36,902 bases of DNA from UMGS1387 sp045539625 (GTDB lineage: Bacteria > Bacillota > Clostridia > Oscillospirales > CAG-382), in NCBI GenBank assembly GCA_045539625.1, contig JAZQFS010000113.1:1-36902 (forward strand), given 5' to 3'. A model generated the notes under the pieces. The model worked only from the letters and a program-made list of their open reading frames with translations. It had not been told where the DNA came from and searched no databases. The translations under genes and the position numbers were made by a program. Below, piece after piece: positions 23,499-32,710 of this stretch (position 1 is its first letter; each line of letters starts with the position of its first letter).

Positions 23499-25313
23499 AT
23501 GGCTTACCCGCAGGGATTTATTCAAGAGCTTAAAATGCGTTCTCCCGTACAGGATGTTGTGGGAAGGTACGTAGAGCTAAAAAGAGCAGGGCGAAATCTT
23601 GTGGGAAGATGTCCTTTTCACAGTGAAAAAACACCCTCCTTTACCGTGTTTGAAGATAATTATCATTGCTTTGGCTGTTCGGCGGGCGGCGATGTGATTA
23701 CCTTTATAATGCAGATTGAAAACCTTGATTACAGAGATGCTGTTAATTTTCTTGCCGACAGATGCGGAATGACAGTACCGCAGGACGAAAAAAAGTTTGC
23801 AAACGCAGAAAAGCCAAAGCTTTCCCGTGACCGTGCCTTTTCAATGAATAAGGCGGCTGCACGTATTTTCCACGAAAATCTTATGTCACCCGAGGGAAAG
23901 CAGGCACTGGATTATCTGGAATCACGTCAGTTGTCAAAAAGTACAATTACCCGTTTTGGCTTGGGCTATGCAAAAAACGATTTTTATGATTTGTATAATA
24001 AGCTTACCGACTTGGGATATACAAGGGATGAAATCAAGGAAAACTTTCTATGCGGTATTTCTCAGAAAAGCGGAAAACCCTTTGATATGTTCAGAAACCG
24101 TGTAATGTTCCCGATTATTGATACTTCGGGCAACGTAATTGCTTTCGGCGGCAGAGTTATGGACGACTCAAAACCTAAGTATCTCAACTCTTCAGATACT
24201 GTTGTCTTCAGAAAGGGAAAGAATCTCTTTGCTCTGAATTATGCTAAGAACGTACTCCTTGGCAATGTTGAAAGCAATCTTGTAAAGCCCGGTGAGATTA
24301 TCCTTTGCGAAGGCTATATGGACGTAATTGCCATGCATCAGGCAGGCTTTTCAAATGCTGTTGCAACCTTGGGTACTGCCATTACAAGCGAGCACGCAAG
24401 AGTTGTTTCAAGATATGCCAAAAGAGCTTATCTTGCATATGACAGTGATGAAGCGGGAAAGAAAGCTGCAGATAAAGCAATGACAATGCTCAACGAGGTT
24501 GGCGTTGAAACGAAAATTATAAAAATGGAAGGCGCAAAGGACCCTGATGAGTATATCAAAAAGTTCGGTGCCGAGAGCTATAAAAATTTGCTCAGCGGCT
24601 CTGTCGGACAGATAGATTTTAAGCTTAACGGAATTCTTTCAAAGTATAATCTGTCAAATCCCGATGACAAGCTCAGAGCGGTTGACGAATGCTGTAATGT
24701 TATAGCAGGTATCTACTCTGAAGTTAAACGTGATATTTATGTTCAGCGTCTTTCCCAGCTTACCGAGGTTAAGGCAGAAAGTATAAATGCCAAAATCAAT
24801 AAAGGACAACGTAAGGCACAACGACAGGAAAGCATCGCACGGCGTGAAAATGTGCAGAAAAAGACTCTCCACTTTGATGACAGAATTAATCAGGAGGCTG
24901 TATCCTGTCCCGTTGCAGTTGAAATTGAAGAGCGTATTCTCGGCATCATAATGATGTTTCCCGAAGAATTTTCAAAGTGCGATTCCATTACTGCCGATGA
25001 CTTTGTTACTTCATTCAGCCGCCGTGTTTTTGAGGCAGTAACAAATTTGTACAAGGAAAATGTCACTGATCTTTCAAGCCTTAATGAAAGCTTTACCCCT
25101 GACGAAGTGTCAAGAATTTTCGATATGAAGTTCAGACGTCAGGAGCTGTTGTCAAACGGAACAAAGGTGCTTAATGAACAGATAGCGGCACTGAAGAAAG
25201 AAAAAATGAGACTCACAACGGTAAGAAAAAATATTGATTCAAACGATGACCTTTTAAGCATAATAAACAGAGCAAAACAGGATAAAGGCGTTGTTAATAA
25301 TGATGATAAATAA
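23499..25313 (+). CDS. dnaG: DNA primase
   Basis: DnaG makes the RNA primers for DNA replication. The 604-residue protein has the CHC2 zinc finger (C38, H41, C57, C60), the RNA-polymerase-like core, and the TOPRIM domain with CEGYMDVIAMHQ and AYDSDEAGKKAAD. The C-terminal region for helicase (DnaB) contact is helical and Lys/Glu-rich. The start at 23499 is chosen for AGGAGGTG (23486-23493); an in-frame ATG at 23478 lies before that site. It lies between dgt and rpoD in the macromolecular synthesis operon. Confidence 0.96.
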   Translation: MAYPQGFIQELKMRSPVQDVVGRYVELKRAGRNLVGRCPFHSEKTPSFTVFEDNYHCFGCSAGGDVITFIMQIENLDYRDAVNFLADRCGMTVPQDEKKFANAEKPKLSRDRAFSMNKAAARIFHENLMSPEGKQALDYLESRQLSKSTITRFGLGYAKNDFYDLYNKLTDLGYTRDEIKENFLCGISQKSGKPFDMFRNRVMFPIIDTSGNVIAFGGRVMDDSKPKYLNSSDTVVFRKGKNLFALNYAKNVLLGNVESNLVKPGEIILCEGYMDVIAMHQAGFSNAVATLGTAITSEHARVVSRYAKRAYLAYDSDEAGKKAADKAMTMLNEVGVETKIIKMEGAKDPDEYIKKFGAESYKNLLSGSVGQIDFKLNGILSKYNLSNPDDKLRAVDECCNVIAGIYSEVKRDIYVQRLSQLTEVKAESINAKINKGQRKAQRQESIARRENVQKKTLHFDDRINQEAVSCPVAVEIEERILGIIMMFPEEFSKCDSITADDFVTSFSRRVFEAVTNLYKENVTDLSSLNESFTPDEVSRIFDMKFRRQELLSNGTKVLNEQIAALKKEKMRLTTVRKNIDSNDDLLSIINRAKQDKGVVNNDDK

Positions 25314-25320
25314 TGTATGA

Positions 25321-25335
25321 CGTCATCTGATGACG
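25321..25335 (+). other. Stem-loop just before the rpoD ribosome site
   Basis: CGTCAT (25321-25326), CTG, ATGACG (25330-25335) make a perfect 6-bp stem five bases before the AAAGGA site of rpoD. With the bases before it, the palindrome TGACGTCA also appears. A role in rpoD translation is possible but unproven. Confidence 0.4.
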
Positions 25336-25353
25336 GCAGAAAGGATAGTAAAT

Positions 25354-26625
25354 ATGGCTAAGAAAAAGGAAACAGCAGAAAATCTTGAAGCAGTTGAAAA
25401 GGTTGAAGAAACTACTGAAGAAGTAACTGCACAAACTTCCGAAGAGGCGGCAAAGCCTGAAAAGAAGAAGAGAACCCGCACAGCAAAGAAGGAGTCGGGT
25501 GAAGGTACTTCCGAAGCACAGCCCAAAAAGAAGAACGATATTCAGGAGCTTCTTGAAAAGGGTAAGGCTAAGGGTTCACTGACAAATGAAGAAATTCTTG
25601 AGGTGCTTGATGAGGAAGAGCTTGACGTTGAAAACATGGAAAAGCTCATGGAAACCATCGAAAACCTCGGTATTGAAGTTACAGGCTACAGCGATGATAA
25701 CTTCAGCGACCTCGAAGCGGGACTTGCAAATGTGGATGCTCTTGACGGATACGAAACAGACGATGAAGGTGAGTCGGTTCTGGGACAGGACGGACTTATA
25801 ATCGATGATCCTGTTAAGATGTATCTTAAGGAAATCGGTAAGGTTGACCTGCTTAATACCGAAGAGGAGCTTGCACTTGCCGAAAAAATGGCTCAGGGCG
25901 ATGAAAGTGCAAAGCAGAAGCTTGTTGAAAGTAACCTTCGTCTTGTTGTAAGTATTGCAAAGAGATATGTGGGCAGAGGTATGTTCTTCCTTGACCTTAT
26001 TCAGGAAGGTAACCTCGGTCTTATGAAGGCTGTTGAAAAGTTTGACTATACCAAGGGCTATAAGTTCTCAACTTATGCTACATGGTGGATAAGACAGGCT
26101 ATAACAAGAGCCATTGCCGATCAGGCAAGAACCATCAGAATTCCCGTTCATATGGTTGAAACCATCAATAAGGTGCTTCGAGTATCAAGACAGCTTCTTC
26201 AGGAGCTTGGTCATGAAGCGTCCACCGAAGAAATTGCGGCTAAGATGAATATGAACGTTGAAAAGGTAAGAGATATTATGAAGCTTGCACAGGAGCCTGT
26301 CAGCCTTGAAACACCTATCGGTGAGGAAGAGGATAGCCATCTCGGCGACTTCATTCCCGATGATGATGCACCTGCTCCTGCAGAGGCGGCATCCTATACA
26401 CTTCTCAGAGAGCAGCTTTGCGAGGTGCTTCACACACTTACTCCCAGAGAAGAGCACGTTCTTAAACTGAGATTTGGTCTTGAAGACGGCAGAACACGTA
26501 CCCTTGAGGAAGTGGGCGAGGTGTTCAAGATTACCCGTGAGCGTATAAGACAGATTGAAGCAAAGGCTCTTCGTAAGCTCCGTCACCCCAGCCGTTCAAA
26601 GAGACTGCGTGACTATCTTGATTAA
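25354..26625 (+). CDS. rpoD: RNA polymerase sigma factor RpoD (SigA)
   Basis: The housekeeping sigma factor. The 423-residue protein has region 1.2 (DPVKMYLKEIGKVDLL), region 2 with LRLVVSIAKRYVGRGM, DLIQEGNLGLMKAVEKFDY and YKFSTYATWWIRQAITR, then region 3. Region 4 has TPREEHVLKLRFGL and the HTH in TRERIRQIEAKALRKL. The first about 60 residues are a Lys/Glu/Ala-rich low-complexity extension ahead of region 1.1. The start at 25354 has AAAGGA eight bases upstream; the longer in-frame start at 25330 lacks one. The stop overlaps the next ATG (TAATG). Confidence 0.97.
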   Translation: MAKKKETAENLEAVEKVEETTEEVTAQTSEEAAKPEKKKRTRTAKKESGEGTSEAQPKKKNDIQELLEKGKAKGSLTNEEILEVLDEEELDVENMEKLMETIENLGIEVTGYSDDNFSDLEAGLANVDALDGYETDDEGESVLGQDGLIIDDPVKMYLKEIGKVDLLNTEEELALAEKMAQGDESAKQKLVESNLRLVVSIAKRYVGRGMFFLDLIQEGNLGLMKAVEKFDYTKGYKFSTYATWWIRQAITRAIADQARTIRIPVHMVETINKVLRVSRQLLQELGHEASTEEIAAKMNMNVEKVRDIMKLAQEPVSLETPIGEEEDSHLGDFIPDDDAPAPAEAASYTLLREQLCEVLHTLTPREEHVLKLRFGLEDGRTRTLEEVGEVFKITRERIRQIEAKALRKLRHPSRSKRLRDYLD

Positions 26626-26636
26626 TGGTGAAAAAT

Positions 26637-27320
26637 ATGAAAATAGGCATTATCGGTGCACTTGACTGTGAAGTTGAGGCGTTTTGCCGTGATTTTATGG
26701 CAAGTGAAACAAACATAAAAGGTGTTTATAAGGGTGAATACCACAATCATGAGGTATATATAAGCCTTGTTGGAGTCGGCAAAGTAAATGCCGCTGCGAA
26801 TACTCAGAGACTTATTGACCTTTTCGGAGTAGATTGCGTTATAAATTCAGGCGTTGCAGGCTGCGTATCACGTGAGCTTGGTGTTTGTGACGTTGTAATA
26901 TCTGATACCCTTACATATCACGATTTTTATCCCATTGACTGCCTTGATAAGTACAGTCCCTATACATCTGTCTTCAAAGCCGATGAAAAGCTTGTTGCAC
27001 TTTGTGAAAACGCCTGCAAAAAGCTTGCGAAAACCGAAAACGGCTTTAAGTACGGTGTGGGTATGGTTGTTACAGGCGATCAGTTTATCGAGGACAGTGA
27101 GACGGTTAACCGCCTCAGAGAAAAATATAACGCTCTTTGTACCGAAATGGAGGGTGCTGCGGTAGCGCACGTTTGTGTGCTTAACGGCGTGCCTTTTGTA
27201 GTTATACGTGCGATGAGCGATAACGCTGATGAATCGGCAGATATGTCATTTAATGAAATGGCGGCAATTGCGGCAAAGCGTGCTTGCTTTACTGCAAAGG
27301 AAATGATAGCAAACCTTTAA
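26637..27320 (+). CDS. mtnN: 5'-methylthioadenosine/S-adenosylhomocysteine nucleosidase
   Basis: MtnN hydrolyses methylthioadenosine and S-adenosylhomocysteine to adenine and the thio sugar, recycling products of methylation and polyamine use. The 227-residue protein has GIIGALDCEVEAF (with the catalytic-region Glu), VINSGVAGCVS, TGDQF, the MEGAAVAHVC segment that contacts substrate, and AMSDNADE with the catalytic Asp. The preferred start is 26637 with GGTG five bases before; an ATG at 26625 overlapping the rpoD stop is also possible and would add four residues. It sits in the dgt-dnaG-rpoD operon and is followed by PBP2. Confidence 0.93.
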   Translation: MKIGIIGALDCEVEAFCRDFMASETNIKGVYKGEYHNHEVYISLVGVGKVNAAANTQRLIDLFGVDCVINSGVAGCVSRELGVCDVVISDTLTYHDFYPIDCLDKYSPYTSVFKADEKLVALCENACKKLAKTENGFKYGVGMVVTGDQFIEDSETVNRLREKYNALCTEMEGAAVAHVCVLNGVPFVVIRAMSDNADESADMSFNEMAAIAAKRACFTAKEMIANL

Positions 27321-27339
27321 TTTTATCGGAGAATTTAAT

Positions 27340-29454
27340 ATGTTTAAGAAGAAGGACAAAAGATCACTGAATGAAAGTATAGATATGATGAGAATTATGG
27401 CTATAGCTGTACTTTTCGGTGTAGTTGTCCTTCTGTTTTTTGTTAAACTGTTTCAGCTTCAGATTATTGAGAAGGATTATTATTCCTCTATAGCCGTTCC
27501 CAAAACTTACCGTCAGCAAAGGCTTGAAATGAGCAGGGGACAGATATTTGACAGAAACGGAAATCTTCTTGTTTCAAATAAGAAGCAGTATAGTATTATT
27601 ATAAATAAAGCCACTCTCGATAGTAATGATTATAATACAACTCTTCTTGAATTTATAAAATTCTGTATGCGTCATAATATTCACCTGTCCGATAAGCTGC
27701 CTGTTTCGGCTGTATATCCGTATGTACTCGATAATGAGTATATTTTCGACTCGGACAAAGAAAAAAAGCTGAAAAGATTCATTTCAAATAATCAGTATGA
27801 AGAAGCTGACGTGTTTGAGACCGAAAACAGCCTTTATAATCTGCTTTGCAAAAAGTACAGAATAGCAGAAGAAAACAGAGATGACAGCATTTATCGAAAG
27901 CTTGTAGGACTTCGCTATGATATGGAAACCAACGATTTTGAGTTCCTTCATACGTATACTGTTCTCAGTAATATTGATGAGAACACAAAATGCCTGTTTG
28001 CCGAAAGCCTTCATACCATGCATGGAATTGAAATATCGGAAACTGATACAAGGTATTATAATTACGATAACCTTGCCTGCCATATACTTGGTACTACAGG
28101 TAAAATATCTCCTGAGGAAACTGAAGCCTATGTTGTCAATAAGGGCTATGACTATGACTCCATAATCGGTAAGGACGGAGCTGAAAAGGCTTTTGAAGAA
28201 TATCTGCACGGCTTTGACGGCTATAAACAAATTGAGCTTGACGAGAATAATTATGTTGTGGGCGAGGAAATACTAAAAGAGACTCAAAACGGCTATTCGG
28301 TAAAGCTGACGATAGATGCCGAAATGCAAAAAGCCGCGGAAAAGGCACTTGAAGAACAAATTCTTTATGCCCGTTCTTTGGGTATGTCCGATATTATACC
28401 CAATAACGGCGAGGATTGCAGTGCGGGAAGCGTTGTTGTAATGGATGTAAATTCGGGAAAGGTGCGTGTCAGCGCCAGCTATCCCAATTATAACCTTAAT
28501 ACATTTTCAAAAGACTTTAATTCCCTTGTTTCAAATGAAGCGTCACCTCTGCTTAACAGAGCCACTCAAGGTATGTATCCTCCCGGTTCAACCTTTAAAA
28601 TTGCTTCGTCCATAGCAGGTCTTTGCTCAGGAGCAATCACTGAAAATACGCTGATTTACGATGCAGGTGTTTATGTAAAATATCCTGACTATGAGCCGCA
28701 CTGCTGGATATATGATAACACAGGCGGAACTCACGGATTTGTTGATGTAAAAGGAGCTATTGAAAATTCCTGTAACTATTTCTTCTATGAGCTTGGTGAT
28801 AAAATGGGTATTGAAACCCTTACCGAATATGCATCAAAGCTGGGACTTGGTACTAAGACTGGAATAGAAGTGCCTGAATATACAGGTATTCTTGCAGGTC
28901 CCGAATACCGTGACAGACTTGGACTTCGTTGGAATCCGGGTGATACTCTTCAGGCAGCTATCGGTCAGTCGGATAATGCTTTTACACCGCTGCAGCTTTG
29001 CGCATATATGAGCACTGTTGTAAACGGTGGCGTAAGGTATAAGGCGACTCTTCTTGACAGCGTGGTTGATTACTATACCGACGAGGTTATTTATAATAAT
29101 CAGCCTGAGGTGCTTGATAAAATTGATATACCTTCCGCCCACATCGACGTACTTAAAAGCGCCATGAAATCAGTTGTTGTTGACGGTACAGCAAGAACGG
29201 TTTTCGATGACTATGATTATGAGGTTGGCGGTAAAACTGGTACAGCACAGATGGGTAAGGGAAGCGACACTGCTCTTTTTGTTGGATTTGCACCGTACGA
29301 TAAGCCTGAGATTGTAGTTGCCGTTGTGGTAGAAAACGGTGATAAGAGCAGCCGCGCAACTGAAGTGGCAAAGGCTGTGTTTGACCAATATTTCAATTCG
29401 TTGTACGGCGATGACAGTCTGTCCGCAGTAAATGGAGGAAATACCGAAAATTGA
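27340..29454 (+). CDS. mrdA: Class B penicillin-binding protein 2
   Basis: A 704-residue transpeptidase that cross-links peptidoglycan outside the membrane. It has a short Lys-rich cytoplasmic part, one membrane anchor (about 17-42), and the dimerisation (pedestal) domain with MSRGQIFDRNGNLL. A long, poorly conserved insert region (about 90-220) follows, then the transpeptidase domain with the catalytic STFK (S417, K420), SCN (477-479) and KTGT (632-635). The layout fits PBP2/MrdA or SpoVD-like enzymes; the exact subclass is uncertain. A weak GGAG site precedes the ATG. The stop overlaps the DUF3810 gene start. Confidence 0.9.
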   Translation: MFKKKDKRSLNESIDMMRIMAIAVLFGVVVLLFFVKLFQLQIIEKDYYSSIAVPKTYRQQRLEMSRGQIFDRNGNLLVSNKKQYSIIINKATLDSNDYNTTLLEFIKFCMRHNIHLSDKLPVSAVYPYVLDNEYIFDSDKEKKLKRFISNNQYEEADVFETENSLYNLLCKKYRIAEENRDDSIYRKLVGLRYDMETNDFEFLHTYTVLSNIDENTKCLFAESLHTMHGIEISETDTRYYNYDNLACHILGTTGKISPEETEAYVVNKGYDYDSIIGKDGAEKAFEEYLHGFDGYKQIELDENNYVVGEEILKETQNGYSVKLTIDAEMQKAAEKALEEQILYARSLGMSDIIPNNGEDCSAGSVVVMDVNSGKVRVSASYPNYNLNTFSKDFNSLVSNEASPLLNRATQGMYPPGSTFKIASSIAGLCSGAITENTLIYDAGVYVKYPDYEPHCWIYDNTGGTHGFVDVKGAIENSCNYFFYELGDKMGIETLTEYASKLGLGTKTGIEVPEYTGILAGPEYRDRLGLRWNPGDTLQAAIGQSDNAFTPLQLCAYMSTVVNGGVRYKATLLDSVVDYYTDEVIYNNQPEVLDKIDIPSAHIDVLKSAMKSVVVDGTARTVFDDYDYEVGGKTGTAQMGKGSDTALFVGFAPYDKPEIVVAVVVENGDKSSRATEVAKAVFDQYFNSLYGDDSLSAVNGGNTEN

Positions 29455-30560
29455 TTAAAGAAAACGGAAGCAAAAAGATTAGAATATTTTTCAAGACAGC
29501 CGTAACAGCTTTTCTGTTGTCAACGGCTGTTCTCGCTTTGTGTATCGTAAACACAAACTTTGCACAGTGGTATTGCGACACGGTATCAGCGTTTTTCAGA
29601 TATGTTGCGGCGTTGGTTACAGGATTTCTTCCTGTGTCAGTTGCTGAAATATGCGTGATATTGCTGCCTTTTGTTTTCGTACTGCTGGTGATATTCGCAG
29701 TACGTGCTGTTGTGAAACGAAGCTTTAATGTAAAAAGTACGGTGATGACAGTATTTTCGGTAATCTTTTCTGCTTATGCGGTGTTTGTCAATGTATTTGC
29801 TGTTTGCTATTTTAAATATCCGCTTGAAGCTCAGCTTGACCTTGAACGCTCTGCACTTGCAAAAGAAGAGTTGTACTCAGACGCTGTGTATACTCATAAA
29901 ATGCTTTGCGACTATGCAGATGATGTAAATTATGACAAATCGGGAGCTTCTGTAAGTCCTCGTAGCTTTTATGAAACGGGAAAGCTGATTGATAAGGGAT
30001 ATGATGCTTTGTCAGACAGCGGTGTTTATAAATCCATAATGATTGGTAACGCAAAGCCCGTATTTTTGTCAAAGCTCATGACGTATACACACATTTCAGG
30101 TATGTATATGCCTTTTACGGGAGAAGCGAATGTCAATACAAACTATCCCGATTATGTAGTAGCATTTACAATAGCACATGAAAAAGCTCACCAGCGGGGA
30201 ATTGCAGATGAGGACGAAGCAAACTTTATGGCGTTTCTTGCATGTATGGCAAGTGATGACGAATATTTGAAGTACAGTGCTATGATGAATATGTATGACT
30301 ATTATTTGGACGAAACTCTTGTTAATGATACTCAATTGTATACCGAGCTTGTAGAAAATACCGATAGGCGTATAATCGGGGAGATGTTCTCGTATTATAA
30401 CTTCTTTAAAAAGTATTCCGATTCTTCCGCTGCAAAAGCTGCGGATAAAGTCAACGATACCTATATTAAGGCTATGGGTAACGATGACGGAATTAAAAGC
30501 TACGGACTTGTTATCGAGCTTTATCATGCTTATATTGTAAAAGAAAACAATAACCGATAA
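29451..30560 (+). CDS. DUF3810 membrane protein with zinc-metallopeptidase-like motif
   Basis: A 369-residue protein. Three hydrophobic segments in the first about 130 residues are followed by a large soluble domain. That domain has the DUF3810 hallmark AHEKAHQRGIADEDEANF: HEKAH at 243-247 matches a gluzincin HExxH zinc site, and the E-D-E of DEDEA could supply the third ligand. This suggests a membrane-bound metallopeptidase, but the activity is not established. It starts with TTG overlapping the PBP2 stop (TTGA); GGAGG lies 12 bases upstream. Translational coupling to PBP2 hints at an envelope role. Confidence 0.8.
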   Translation: MIKENGSKKIRIFFKTAVTAFLLSTAVLALCIVNTNFAQWYCDTVSAFFRYVAALVTGFLPVSVAEICVILLPFVFVLLVIFAVRAVVKRSFNVKSTVMTVFSVIFSAYAVFVNVFAVCYFKYPLEAQLDLERSALAKEELYSDAVYTHKMLCDYADDVNYDKSGASVSPRSFYETGKLIDKGYDALSDSGVYKSIMIGNAKPVFLSKLMTYTHISGMYMPFTGEANVNTNYPDYVVAFTIAHEKAHQRGIADEDEANFMAFLACMASDDEYLKYSAMMNMYDYYLDETLVNDTQLYTELVENTDRRIIGEMFSYYNFFKKYSDSSAAKAADKVNDTYIKAMGNDDGIKSYGLVIELYHAYIVKENNNR

Positions 30561-30572
30561 AACAAAAAAGAC

Positions 30573-30604
30573 AGGGTTGCAGTTCAAATTTTTACTGCAA
30601 CCCT
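30573..30604. terminator. Bidirectional terminator between DUF3810 gene and prmC
   Basis: AGGGTTGCAGT (30573-30583) and ACTGCAACCCT (30594-30604) form an 11-bp perfect stem with a 10-base loop. A-rich sequence precedes it (T-run on the minus strand), with moderately T-rich sequence after it. It separates the converging DUF3810 and prmC genes and can work in both directions. Confidence 0.85.
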
Positions 30605-30613
30605 AAAAATTTG

Positions 30614-31447
30614 TTATTTTTTTGAAATGCAAACTCTTTCAACCTCGAAAGTATCACGAAGAACGGTTGAGTCAAATTTTTGTGACCTGAATATTGCCGC
30701 AACCTCGTCAGCAATGTCAAATCCCACTTCAACCGCACAGACTCCTCCGTCGTTGAGATACTTTTTAGCATAATACTTTGCAATCAGCTTGTAAAAATCA
30801 AGTCCGTCGTGACCGCCGTCAAGAGCAATTAAAGGCTCGTGCAAAACCTCGGGCTGCAGACCTTCAATATCTCCCGATTTAATATAAGGCGGATTTGAAA
30901 CGATGAAATCAAAGAAATCGTTGGGTACATAATCGTAAATGTCCGCCTGAATAAAGCTTAATCTGTCGGAAGAAATGTTGTGATACTTTGCGTTTCTTTT
31001 TGCATATTCAAGAGCACTTTCAGAAATATCAACGGCAATTGCCGTTACGTCAGGGCGGTTGTTGAGTATTGCAATGGAAATGCATCCGCTTCCTGTACAA
31101 AGGTCAAGGAACTTTCCGTTTCTCGGTATGCTCTTAATTGCAATGTCTGCAAGCATTTCCGTTTCGGGACGAGGTATAAGACAGCCGTTTCCGCAGAACA
31201 TACGGAGTCCGAAAAATTCCCACTCACCCAAAATGTACTGTAAGGGCTCTCGGTTTACTCTTCTGTCGGCAAACTGCGTAAGAGTCGGAATATAATGTTC
31301 GGGAATTAAGTCGCTTCTTTTAAGCAGAAGCTCGCTTCGCTTCATACCTGTAGCCGCCATCATAAGCGATTCAAGCTCAAACAAAGGATTTGTGCAGATA
31401 TCTTTAAGCTTTGGTAAATATAATGCTTTGAATTCGTTATAAGTCAT
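30614..31447 (-). CDS. prmC: Peptide release factor glutamine methyltransferase
   Basis: PrmC uses S-adenosylmethionine to methylate the glutamine of the GGQ motif in release factors, speeding translation termination. The 277-residue protein has an N-terminal helical domain with REPLQYILGEWEFFGL and IPRPETE. The SAM-binding motif DLCTGSGCIS (115-124) and the catalytic NPPY (185-188) follow. It is downstream of the DUF1385 (YqhQ) gene on the minus strand, a pairing common in Clostridia. The usual neighbour prfA is absent. Its convergent neighbour is the DUF3810 gene. Confidence 0.95.
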   Translation of the reverse strand: MTYNEFKALYLPKLKDICTNPLFELESLMMAATGMKRSELLLKRSDLIPEHYIPTLTQFADRRVNREPLQYILGEWEFFGLRMFCGNGCLIPRPETEMLADIAIKSIPRNGKFLDLCTGSGCISIAILNNRPDVTAIAVDISESALEYAKRNAKYHNISSDRLSFIQADIYDYVPNDFFDFIVSNPPYIKSGDIEGLQPEVLHEPLIALDGGHDGLDFYKLIAKYYAKKYLNDGGVCAVEVGFDIADEVAAIFRSQKFDSTVLRDTFEVERVCISKK

Positions 31448-31458
31448 TTTTGCGTTGC

Positions 31459-32457
31459 CTACTGTTCCTTAGTTTCGTTGTTCTGTTCCTGTTCTTTTGC
31501 AGCTTCCTCGTATTCCTGCTTTTCTGCGGGATAAATGTCGGGCAGTGCAGCCTTAAGAGAAGCAATTGCCACTTCTATCTGCTTAAGGTCAGGCTCCTTG
31601 GTTGTAAGCCTTTGAACCCAAAGACCGGGAGCTGACAGCATGCGGATAAAGAAGTTGTTGTGAGTACCTGCAAATTTGATGAATTCGTAGCCTATTCCTA
31701 CAATCAAAGGCAGGATAAGAAGCTTTATGCAAACTCTTGGAAGTCTTGGCAGATCAATATAAATTACTGAAATAAAAATGCTTAAGAACATCATAACGAA
31801 AAGAAAGCTTGTGCCGCATCTGGGATGAAAACGGGAGTGCTTCTTTACGTTTTCGGGAGTAAGCTCATCGCCTGATTCGTGACAGAAAATTGATTTGTGC
31901 TCGGCACCGTGGTACTGAAATACACGTTTCATATCGGGTATCAGACCTACAAGCACGATGTAAAGAATGAATATCAGGATTTTTGTAACACCTTCAACTG
32001 CGCTTTTGAAAAGCTGAGCGTCACACAGGTAATCGGTAAGGTCTGAAATTACTGAGGGAAGGTACATAAACAGAAATATTGAAAGAGCAAGCCCCAGAAC
32101 TGTTCCTATTACGGAGGCAATAGCGGCGGCACTTTTTCCAAGCACCTTGCTCAGCCATTTTTCAAACTTTGACTCTTCCTCTTCAATGCCGAGTAAATCT
32201 GCAGAACGGTTTAAAATCTTCATACTGAGAATCATTGATTCTGCGAAATTAACGACACCTCTGATTATGGGTAAATCAAGAATTTTGTGCTTTTTTCTTT
32301 TTGAAACAAAGGTGCTTGTTTCGGTTGTGATGTTGCCGTCCATTCCTCTCACCGAAAGAGCAATGTTGTCGCCCGACTTCATCATTACGCCTTCAAGCAC
32401 TGCCTGTCCGCCTACTGTTCCCAGTCTGCAGGAATTGTTTTGCTTACTTTCACTCAT
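31459..32457 (-). CDS. DUF1385 (YqhQ family) membrane protein
   Basis: A 332-residue integral membrane protein. It has the DUF1385 hallmark VGGQAVLEGVMMKS near the start, a first hydrophobic stretch around residues 110-150, and three or four further segments. The CHESGDELTPENVKKH and FHPRCGTSFLF blocks hold conserved His and Cys residues that may bind metal. A Lys/Glu-rich tail ends it. The function is unknown. The start at 32457 is preferred over 32469 because of its better distance from AGGA and the usual N-terminus. It lies 11 bases upstream of prmC, and the two are probably co-transcribed. Confidence 0.85.
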   Translation of the reverse strand: MSESKQNNSCRLGTVGGQAVLEGVMMKSGDNIALSVRGMDGNITTETSTFVSKRKKHKILDLPIIRGVVNFAESMILSMKILNRSADLLGIEEEESKFEKWLSKVLGKSAAAIASVIGTVLGLALSIFLFMYLPSVISDLTDYLCDAQLFKSAVEGVTKILIFILYIVLVGLIPDMKRVFQYHGAEHKSIFCHESGDELTPENVKKHSRFHPRCGTSFLFVMMFLSIFISVIYIDLPRLPRVCIKLLILPLIVGIGYEFIKFAGTHNNFFIRMLSAPGLWVQRLTTKEPDLKQIEVAIASLKAALPDIYPAEKQEYEEAAKEQEQNNETKEQ

Positions 32458-32612
32458 ATTATAAATCATCCTGTATCATAGTTTTTTATAATTATACATA
32501 ACATTTGCAAGCTTTATTGATATAAAATGTTGATTAAAGGTAAACATCTGCGTAATAATTATTAAATATTTATCGGTTGTATTATTTCCATAAAAAAAGT
32601 AAGCCTAAAATC

Positions 32613-32641
32613 TTGCATTTTAAATATACTTGTGTTATAAT
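32613..32641 (+). promoter_or_regulatory. Promoter of the HD-HAD-EEP genes
   Basis: TTGCAT at 32613-32618, 17 bases, then TATAAT at 32636-32641. It lies 70 bases upstream of the HD gene in the 253-base divergent gap between 32457 and 32711. The rest of that gap is AT-rich with no other clear structure. Confidence 0.75.
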
Positions 32642-32710
32642 GTACCGGTAAGTTACAATACATTCTGTATTGATGTGTAAAGTTTCATTTTACCCGATAA
32701 GGAGAATACA

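Noticed and set aside
25318..25325. TGACGTCA palindrome as a regulator operator before rpoD
   Set aside because: An 8-base palindrome can arise by chance; it is part of the small stem-loop and there is no second copy nearby.
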